Shown here piece after piece: positions 1 through 5,056 of a stretch of 7,518 nt of DNA. Origin of the DNA: an uncultured Prevotella sp. (GTDB taxonomy: Bacteria > Bacteroidota > Bacteroidia > Bacteroidales > Bacteroidaceae); NCBI GenBank assembly GCA_946625715.1, contig CAMOTK010000099.1, forward strand, positions 1 to 7,518, in the 5' to 3' direction. The notes beneath the pieces were generated by a model, which did not search any database, had not been told where the DNA came from, and saw only the letters and a list, made by a program, of their open reading frames with translations. Both the position numbers and the translations under genes were made by a program. How positions within the stretch are numbered: the first letter of the stretch is position 1; the number at the start of each line of letters is the position of its first letter.

Positions 1-146
1 GGATGGGCGAGATGGTGGCTGGATGTAAAAGTGCCACTTTTACTTTTCTAGAACGTCGAGTCGCGAAGTGTTAAATTTTGGCAGTTTATCTTGACATTTT
101 GACCTTTTTTAAGTTATGATATGCTACTGATTTCATGGAAAATGCG
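1..146. other. Leader/intergenic region with no supported gene
   Basis: No gene can be supported here. Short open frames reach the left edge (one stops at 49-51; another runs from an ATG at 3 to a stop at 72-74), but neither has a recognisable product, and the tail of an upstream gene cannot be confirmed. The region holds a 19-base dyad at 25-43, an 8-base palindrome TTCTAGAA at 46-53, and an AT-rich stretch from about 70 that leads into the promoter of the first FKBP gene. Confidence 0.6.
25..43. repeat. Perfect 9-bp inverted repeat with one-base centre
   Basis: GTAAAAGTG, then C, then CACTTTTAC. The arms are exact reverse complements. As RNA it would fold as an 8-bp stem with a GCC loop, followed by the U-rich run TTTTC. 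It could be a weak terminator of a gene to the left or a dimeric operator in front of the FKBP unit; the sequence alone does not decide. Confidence 0.55.
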
Positions 147-155
147 TACCTTTGC
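147..155 (+). promoter_or_regulatory. Bacteroidota -7 promoter box of the FKBP unit
   Basis: TACCTTTGC matches the Bacteroidota primary sigma factor -7 consensus TAnnTTTG. No good TTTG -33 element is seen at the usual spacing; that region reads around CTACTG. Transcription would start near 160, giving a leader of about 25 bases before the ATG at 186. The box lies downstream of the in-frame ATG at 135, which argues against that ATG being the start. Confidence 0.7.
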
Positions 156-173
156 ACGGTTTTTTATAATAAT

Positions 174-178
174 AAGGA
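174..178 (+). promoter_or_regulatory. Ribosome binding site of the first FKBP gene
   Basis: AAGGA lies 7 bases before the ATG at 186 and supports that start. The surrounding AAGGAAAAAAG string recurs in front of fucP. Shine-Dalgarno sites are otherwise hard to find in this window, as is usual in Bacteroidota. Confidence 0.6.
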
Positions 179-185
179 AAAAAGA

Positions 186-791
186 ATGGATAAACTGAGC
201 TATGCCCTCGGACTGGGCATCGGACAACAGCTGGCCCAGATGGGTGCCAAAGACTTGAACGTAGACGATTTTGCACAGTCGATTCGCGACGTGCTCGAAG
301 GCCGCGAACTGAAGGTGTCGCACCGCGAGGCGCAGCAGATTGTGCAGCAGTACTTCCAGCAGCAGGAAGAGAAAATGAACGCCGAGCGCGCCGAGAAAGG
401 CAAGGCCGCCAAGAGCGAAGGCGAGCAGTATCTGGCCGAGAACGCCAAGAAGGAAGGTGTGGTCACCTTGCCCAGCGGTCTGCAGTATCAGGTGCTCCAG
501 AAGGGCAACGGCCGCAAGCCGAAGGCCACCGACTCGGTGAAGTGCCACTACGAGGGCTTCCTCATCGACGGCACCGTGTTCGACTCGAGCGTGCAGCGCG
601 GCGAGCCCGCCGTGTTTGGCCTGCAGCAGGTCATTGCCGGCTGGACCGAAGGCCTGCAGCTGATGGAAGAGGGCGCCAAGTACCGCTTCTTCATCCCCTA
701 TCGCCTGGCCTACGGCGAGGGTGGTGCCGGACAGATGATTCCCCCCTATGCCGCCCTCATCTTCGATGTGGAACTGATACAAGTAATGTAA
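186..791 (+). CDS. fklB: Cytoplasmic FKBP-type peptidyl-prolyl isomerase (FklB-like)
   Basis: This 201-residue protein catalyses cis-trans isomerisation of X-Pro bonds and is probably a folding helper. It resembles E. coli FklB (about 206 residues). An N-terminal dimerisation segment (about 1-60, with YALGLGIGQQL at 6-16) leads through a charged, Gln-rich helix (about 48-80) to the FKBP domain (about 92-201). Predicted active-site positions are Y122, F132, D133, V149-I150, W153, A175-Y176, I185 and F193. The FKBP12 histidine in the 80s loop is absent, as in FklB. No signal peptide or lipobox is present, so a cytoplasmic location is inferred. The start at 186 is preferred over the in-frame ATG at 135 because the latter precedes the promoter box and would add an unlikely 17-residue tail; AAGGA lies just upstream of 186. 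It is the first gene of a three-FKBP unit, 19 bases before the next. Confidence 0.94.
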   Translation: MDKLSYALGLGIGQQLAQMGAKDLNVDDFAQSIRDVLEGRELKVSHREAQQIVQQYFQQQEEKMNAERAEKGKAAKSEGEQYLAENAKKEGVVTLPSGLQYQVLQKGNGRKPKATDSVKCHYEGFLIDGTVFDSSVQRGEPAVFGLQQVIAGWTEGLQLMEEGAKYRFFIPYRLAYGEGGAGQMIPPYAALIFDVELIQVM

Positions 792-810
792 ATAATTTAG
801 CATAAAAGCA

Positions 811-1683
811 ATGAAAAAACTCACTTTCGTAGCCGCTATGGCTATCGCTGCCGCTGCCATGACATCGTGCAGCAACTCTGCTCCCAGAGCCGATCTGCGG
901 AGCGACGTCGACTCGGTGAGCTATGCCATCGGTATGGCTCAGACACAGGGTCTGAAGGAATATCTCGGACAGGCTCTCGGCGTCGACACCGCCTACATGG
1001 CCGAGTTCGTAAAGGGTCTCAACGAAGGCGCCAGCGCTGGCGACAACAAGAAGAAGGCCGCCTACTACGCCGGCATCCAGATTGGTCAGCAAATCACCAA
1101 CCAGATGGTGAAGGGCATCAACCGCCAGCTCTTCGGCGACGACTCTACACAGACCATCTCGCTGAAGAACTTCATGGCCGGCTTCATCAGCGGCACCACT
1201 GGCAAGAAGGGTCTCATGACACAGGAGCAGGCCAGCAAGGTGGCTCAGGACAAGATGCAGCAGATTCGTGCACGCGCCATGGAGAAGACCTACGGCGAAA
1301 ACAAGAAGGCCGGCGAGAAGTTCCTTGCCGAGAATGCCAAGAAGGAAGGCGTCCTGACCCTGCCCAGCGGCGTGCAGTACAAGGTGCTCAAGGAAGGCAC
1401 CGGCAAGATACCTACCGACACCTCGATGGTCAAGGTACACTATGAAGGTCGTCTGCTCGACGGCACCGTGTTCGACTCGAGCTACAAGCGCGGCGAGCCC
1501 TTCGAACTGCGTTGCAACCAGGTCATCAAGGGTTGGACCGACGCCCTCGTCCACATGCCCGCAGGCTCTACATGGGAAGTCTACATTCCCCAGGAACTGG
1601 CCTACGGCGAGCGCGAGCAGCAGCAAATCAAGCCCTTCTCGATGCTGATTTTCAAGATTGAACTTATCGAAGTTAAGAAATAA
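811..1683 (+). CDS. Lipoprotein FKBP-type peptidyl-prolyl isomerase (FkpA/Mip-like)
   Basis: This 290-residue exported prolyl isomerase probably helps fold envelope proteins. Residues 1-20 form a lipoprotein signal peptide (KK, hydrophobic Ala-rich core, then MTSC) with C20 as the lipidated cysteine. The following SNSAPR lacks the acidic residues of the Bacteroidota surface-export signal, so a periplasm-facing anchor is inferred. The N-terminal domain holds two similar half-repeats: YAIGMAQTQGL (38-48) with FVKGLNEG, and YYAGIQIGQQI (85-95) with FMAGFISG. A helical linker (about 136-180) leads to the FKBP domain (about 181-290): Y211, F221, D222, V238-I239, W242, A264-Y265. The last strands read IKPFSMLIFKIEL, with K in place of the second P of the usual IPP. 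It shares long identical stretches with the genes on both sides, indicating tandem duplication. No separate promoter is seen in the 19-base gap. Confidence 0.94.
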   Translation: MKKLTFVAAMAIAAAAMTSCSNSAPRADLRSDVDSVSYAIGMAQTQGLKEYLGQALGVDTAYMAEFVKGLNEGASAGDNKKKAAYYAGIQIGQQITNQMVKGINRQLFGDDSTQTISLKNFMAGFISGTTGKKGLMTQEQASKVAQDKMQQIRARAMEKTYGENKKAGEKFLAENAKKEGVLTLPSGVQYKVLKEGTGKIPTDTSMVKVHYEGRLLDGTVFDSSYKRGEPFELRCNQVIKGWTDALVHMPAGSTWEVYIPQELAYGEREQQQIKPFSMLIFKIELIEVKK

Positions 1684-1687
1684 GCTC

Positions 1688-2602
1688 ATGATGAAGAAAC
1701 TCTTACTGATAGCACTCGCCTTCACGGTGGGTGCTTCTTTCAATCAGGCCGAAGCTCAGAAGCGCAAGGTGAAGAAGCGCACCGACACCACCATCAAGCT
1801 CAAGGAGCCCGTGGTGCTGCGCACTGCCAGCGACACACTGAGCTACGTGGCCGGCATGTCGCTCACCAACGGACTCTCGGCCTTCCTCAAGCAGCAGCAT
1901 GGCGTCGACTCTACCAACATGAACGAGTTTGTGAAGGGATTCGAGGCCGTCATCAAGGCCGACGGCGACCCGAAGATGAAGGCCTACGTGGCCGGCATGG
2001 AGATTGCCAACCAGCTCACGGGGCGCATCGTGCCGGGCATGAAGAAGGAGTTCACCGACACGCCCGACTCGCTCGTCAACGACATCCTCTATCGCGGCTT
2101 CACCGATGCCGTCTCGGGCGACGAGAAGGTGTTCACCCAGAAGCAGGCCGACGAGCTCTTTGCTAAGCGACAGGCTGCCAACAAGGCCGCCAAGGACGAG
2201 CGCCTCTACGGCGCCAACCGCGCCGCAGGCGAGAAGTTCCTGGCCGAGAACGCACTCAAAGACAGCGTGAAAACCACCCCGAGCGGACTGCAGTACAAGG
2301 TCATCACCATGGGCAACGGACCCGTGCCACAGGCTTCCGACAAGGTGCAGGTGCACTACGAGGGACGACTCGTCGACGGCACCGTGTTCGACGCCTCGAA
2401 GAAGCATGGCGACAAGCCGCTCTCCTTCCGCGCCGACCAGGTCATCAAGGGATGGACCGAGGCTCTCACCATGATGCCCGTAGGCTCTAAGTGGCAGCTC
2501 TACATTCCCTATCAGCTGGCCTATGGCGAGCGCAATGCCGGACAAATCAAGCCCTACTCGGCGCTCATCTTCGACGTCGAGCTGGTGGGTATCGAGAAAT
2601 AA
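1688..2602 (+). CDS. Periplasmic FKBP-type peptidyl-prolyl isomerase with Gln at the mature N-terminus
   Basis: This 304-residue exported prolyl isomerase begins with MMKK, a hydrophobic core (5-18) and an AEA cleavage motif (21-23), followed by Q24. It has no lipobox cysteine, so a soluble periplasmic protein is predicted. A basic stretch (KRKVKKR, 25-31) follows. The N-terminal domain again has two half-repeats, YVAGMSLTNGL (53-63) and YVAGMEIANQL (100-110), each followed by an F-x-x-G/A segment. The FKBP domain spans about 195-304, with Y224, F234, D235, V252-I253, W256, A278-Y279 and F295. The ATGs at 1688 and 1691 are both possible and differ by one Met; a TTG at 1658 would lie inside the preceding gene and before the signal peptide, so it is rejected. 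The gap to the previous stop is 4 bases, implying co-transcription. A strong terminator follows. Confidence 0.94.
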   Translation: MMKKLLLIALAFTVGASFNQAEAQKRKVKKRTDTTIKLKEPVVLRTASDTLSYVAGMSLTNGLSAFLKQQHGVDSTNMNEFVKGFEAVIKADGDPKMKAYVAGMEIANQLTGRIVPGMKKEFTDTPDSLVNDILYRGFTDAVSGDEKVFTQKQADELFAKRQAANKAAKDERLYGANRAAGEKFLAENALKDSVKTTPSGLQYKVITMGNGPVPQASDKVQVHYEGRLVDGTVFDASKKHGDKPLSFRADQVIKGWTEALTMMPVGSKWQLYIPYQLAYGERNAGQIKPYSALIFDVELVGIEK

Positions 2603-2619
2603 GAACGTTTTTCTTAGCG

Positions 2620-2656
2620 AAAAAAGGCGGAATCTGCTGTGGATTCCGCCTTTTTT
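2620..2656 (+). terminator. Rho-independent terminator after the FKBP unit
   Basis: A perfect 15-bp stem (2620-2634 with 2642-2656) encloses a 7-base loop. The GC-rich core GGCGGAATC is flanked by six A on the left and six T on the right. The symmetric A and T runs mean it could stop transcription in both directions. It lies 17 bases after the third FKBP stop and separates that unit from the Lrp promoter. Confidence 0.92.
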
Positions 2657-2688
2657 GTGCCTCTCTGCTAACATTTTGACTAAAAGCG

Positions 2689-2720
2689 TTGGTCGTTTCG
2701 CCCTTTTTTGTTACTTTTGC
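2689..2720 (+). promoter_or_regulatory. Bacteroidota promoter of the regulator/peptidase unit
   Basis: TACTTTTGC at 2712-2720 fits the TAnnTTTG -7 consensus. GTTGG at 2688-2692 is a plausible, imperfect -33 element, with about 19 bases between them. The predicted start near 2727 leaves a short AT-rich leader before the ATG at 2751. No clear Shine-Dalgarno sequence is present. Being in front of an Lrp-type gene, this is also where autoregulatory binding would be expected, though I see no convincing operator dyad. Confidence 0.68.
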
Positions 2721-2750
2721 TGACAGATTGTAAACTTAATACCCCGCTTT

Positions 2751-3218
2751 ATGGAAAAAATTGATCAGCTCGACAAAAAAATACTGAGCATTTTGTCAAA
2801 AAATGCACGTATTCCGTTCAAAGATGTAGCAGCAGAGTGCAACGTCTCCAGAGCCGCCATCCACCAGCGCGTGCAGCGACTCATCGACAACGACGTCATC
2901 ACCGGCAGCGGCTTCGACGTCAACCCCAAGAGCCTCGGCTACAGCACCTGCACCTACGTGGGCATCACGCTCGAGCGCGGTTCCATGTATAAGGATGTGG
3001 TGGCCGAACTGCAGCACATTCCCGAAGTGGTCGAGTGCCACTTCACCACCGGCCCTTACACCATGCTCGTCAAGGCCTACGCACGCGACAACGAGGAGCT
3101 CATGCGCCTGCTCAACGGCAAGCTGCAGGGCATTCGCGGCGTCGTGGCCACCGAGACGCTCATCTCGCTCGAGCAGAGCATCAAGCGCGAAATCGAAGTA
3201 AACTTTGACAATGAATAA
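2751..3218 (+). CDS. Lrp/AsnC-family transcriptional regulator
   Basis: This 155-residue protein has the standard length and two-domain plan of the feast/famine regulators. The N-terminal winged helix-turn-helix covers about 4-52: DQLDKKILSILSKNAR, then helices around FKDVAAEC and the recognition helix SRAAIHQRVQRL. A linker leads to the RAM (ligand-binding and oligomerisation) domain at about 68-145, with the hallmark turn TTGPYTMLVK (99-108) and a closing ETLISLEQS strand. Members bind amino acids or related small molecules and often regulate their own gene and neighbours. It is the first gene of its unit, with its own promoter, and lies 12 bases ahead of the amidotransferase-dipeptidase gene, so control of peptide or amino-acid use is a reasonable inference. 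The ligand cannot be read from the sequence. Confidence 0.94.
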   Translation: MEKIDQLDKKILSILSKNARIPFKDVAAECNVSRAAIHQRVQRLIDNDVITGSGFDVNPKSLGYSTCTYVGITLERGSMYKDVVAELQHIPEVVECHFTTGPYTMLVKAYARDNEELMRLLNGKLQGIRGVVATETLISLEQSIKREIEVNFDNE

Positions 3219-3230
3219 ACCGTCACGGAC

Positions 3231-5051
3231 ATGCGTGCTTACAACCTGAAATCTCATCTTGACAACATCTACCAGCACTTCCCCGAAGGCGAGCGCCGAC
3301 CCGTCATAGGCATCACCAGCAACTACGGCGACGCTACGGCCAAGTTGGGCGAAGGCTACTATAAGCAGGTGGTCAGGGCGGGTGGCGTGCCACTGCTCAT
3401 TCCGCCCGTGGCCGACCGCCATGTGCTCGTCAGTACGCTCGAGCGCATCGATGCCCTCCTGCTCTCTGGCGGCGGCGACATCAATCCGCTCTTCTGCGGC
3501 GAAGAGCCCGTGCCCCAACTGGGCGGCATCAACGCCGAGCGCGACCTGCCCGAACTGCTCATCACCCGTCTGGCCTTCAACCGCCAGTTGCCCATCCTCG
3601 GCATCTGTCGCGGCATACAGACCATGGCCGTGGCTCTGGATGGTAAGGTGGCGCAGCACATCAGCACCGCCATCAAGCATTCGCAGGATGCCGACCGCGG
3701 CGAGGCCACCCATTCCGTCGGCATCGACGAAGGGTCGGTCTTGGCCAAAATCTACGGCGGGGCAACGAGCCTCTTCGTCAACTCCTTCCACCACCAGGCC
3801 GTCAGCGACCCGGGCCGCCACTTCCGCGCCGTGGCGCATGCTGCCGACGGACTTATCGAGGCCATTGAGAGCACCGAATACAAGTCGATGATTGGCGTGC
3901 AGTGGCATCCCGAGTGTCTGGCCGACGATGGTCTGCCCCTGTTCCAGTGGCTTGTGGGCGAAGCCCGCAGCTATCGCGAGGCCCACAACGTGCACGACCG
4001 TGTGCTCACCCTCGACACCCACTGCGACACGCCCATGTTCTTCAACCAGGACATCCACTTCGCCCACCGCGACCCGAAGATTCTCGTCGACCTGCACAAA
4101 ATGACCGAAGGCCGACAGGACGCCACCATCATGGTGGCCTATCTGCCGCAGCCCACCGACCAGCCGCGCCAGTATGCCGACGCCATCTTCGACCGCATTG
4201 AATCCATCGTGGCCGAAAACAGCCCTTACCTCGCCTTGGCCCGAACGCCCGACGACCTTTGGCTGAACAAGCGGCAGGGCCGCAGGAGCATCATGCTCGG
4301 CATTGAAAACGGCATTGCCCTCGATGGCCAGCTCGGCAACGTCAAGCACTTTGCCGACCGCGGCGTGGTCTACATCACGCTCTGTCACAATGGCGACAAC
4401 GACCTCTGCGACTCCGCTCGCGGCACGCAGACCCACAACGGCGTCAGTCAGTTCGGCGAGCAAGTCATTGCCGAGATGAACCGTCTGGGCATCATGGTCG
4501 ACCTGAGCCACGCCAACGAGAAGAGCTTCTACGATGCCCTGAGCATCTCGAAGACGCCCATCGTCTGCAGCCACTCTTCTTCTCGTGCCCTCTGCGACCA
4601 TCCCCGTAACCTCACCGACGACCAGATGCGCGCCTTGGCCAAGGCCGGCGGCGTCTGTCAAATCACCCTCTACCCCGGTTTCCTCGTCAAAGAACAGCCC
4701 GCACCTGTGTCCGCTGCTGCCGCATCCGCTGTTGCCGCATCCGCTGCCGGCATATCTGCTGCCGGCGCATCCGCTGCATTCACTGCCCCCGCCGCTGCTC
4801 CGACGGAAGCCACAATACTCGACGCCATGGCCCATCTCGACCATGCCATCGAGGTGATGGGCATCGACCACGTGGGCCTCGGCACCGACTTCGACGGCGA
4901 CGGCGGCGTGCCCGGACTGGCCAACGCATCGGAGCTCTTGCAGTACACCCGTCAGCTCCTTGCCCGCCGCTACAGCGAGGCCGACATCCAGAAACTCTGG
5001 GGTGGCAATTTCCTGCGCGTCATGCGCCTGGTTCAACAATCAAAATCTTAG
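3231..5051 (+). CDS. Fusion: C26 gamma-glutamyl hydrolase/amidotransferase + M19 dipeptidase
   Basis: This 606-residue protein joins two enzymes in one frame. Residues about 22-245 are a class I glutamine-amidotransferase-like C26 domain (PuuD-like): SGGGDINP (79-86), nucleophile C126 in GICRG, H187-H188, and H226/E228 in WHPE; the triad looks complete. Residues about 253-600 are an M19 (renal/membrane-type) dipeptidase: H264 and D266 (HxD), E359 (GIEN), H427 (DLSH), H448 (CSHSSSR), R452 and D553 (GTDFDG), so the two-metal site looks intact. No signal peptide is seen; a cytoplasmic location is likely. C26 enzymes cut gamma-glutamyl bonds and M19 enzymes cut dipeptides, including Cys-Gly and some D-residue dipeptides, so stepwise degradation of gamma-glutamyl peptides is inferred; the substrate is unknown. 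Residues about 489-525 form an unusual Ala-rich insert. The gene lies 12 bases after the lrp-type gene and 5 bases before the cyclotransferase gene. Confidence 0.92.
   Translation: MRAYNLKSHLDNIYQHFPEGERRPVIGITSNYGDATAKLGEGYYKQVVRAGGVPLLIPPVADRHVLVSTLERIDALLLSGGGDINPLFCGEEPVPQLGGINAERDLPELLITRLAFNRQLPILGICRGIQTMAVALDGKVAQHISTAIKHSQDADRGEATHSVGIDEGSVLAKIYGGATSLFVNSFHHQAVSDPGRHFRAVAHAADGLIEAIESTEYKSMIGVQWHPECLADDGLPLFQWLVGEARSYREAHNVHDRVLTLDTHCDTPMFFNQDIHFAHRDPKILVDLHKMTEGRQDATIMVAYLPQPTDQPRQYADAIFDRIESIVAENSPYLALARTPDDLWLNKRQGRRSIMLGIENGIALDGQLGNVKHFADRGVVYITLCHNGDNDLCDSARGTQTHNGVSQFGEQVIAEMNRLGIMVDLSHANEKSFYDALSISKTPIVCSHSSSRALCDHPRNLTDDQMRALAKAGGVCQITLYPGFLVKEQPAPVSAAAASAVAASAAGISAAGASAAFTAPAAAPTEATILDAMAHLDHAIEVMGIDHVGLGTDFDGDGGVPGLANASELLQYTRQLLARRYSEADIQKLWGGNFLRVMRLVQQSKS
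4713..4772 (+). repeat. Four 15-base in-frame tandem repeats
   Basis: Four imperfect 15-base units lie at 4713-4727, 4728-4742, 4743-4757 and 4758-4772, with a diverged fifth at 4773-4787. They encode AAAAS, AVAAS, AAGIS and AAGAS (residues 495-514 of the fusion protein). The units keep the reading frame, so copy-number change would lengthen or shorten a flexible loop without a frameshift. Codons GCT, GCA and TCC are frequent here, whereas the rest of the gene prefers GCC and AGC. Confidence 0.85.
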
Positions 5052-5056
5052 AATTT

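Noticed and set aside
3..74. A 23-codon frame near the left edge
   Set aside because: No recognisable sequence, no ribosome site visible, and it runs through the dyad; insufficient to call a gene.
1658..1687. TTG start extending the third FKBP into the preceding gene
   Set aside because: It would put ten residues before a normal signal peptide and overlap the end of the lipoprotein gene; ATG at 1688 begins a standard MMKK leader.
757..2674. Long minus-strand frames opposite the second and third FKBP genes and similar ones opposite the first FKBP and the cyclase
   Set aside because: They are antisense shadows: their resemblance to one another (for example repeated EHGAVD) simply mirrors the duplicated FKBP genes.
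4713..4787. Short regular repeats as a possible CRISPR array
   Set aside because: Units are 15 bases, contiguous without spacers, and in frame inside a coding domain.
2796..5039. A 747-codon open frame on the minus strand spanning the regulator and fusion genes
   Set aside because: It runs antisense to two well-supported genes with clear family motifs, matches no family I recognise, and is explained by strong G/C preference at third codon positions.
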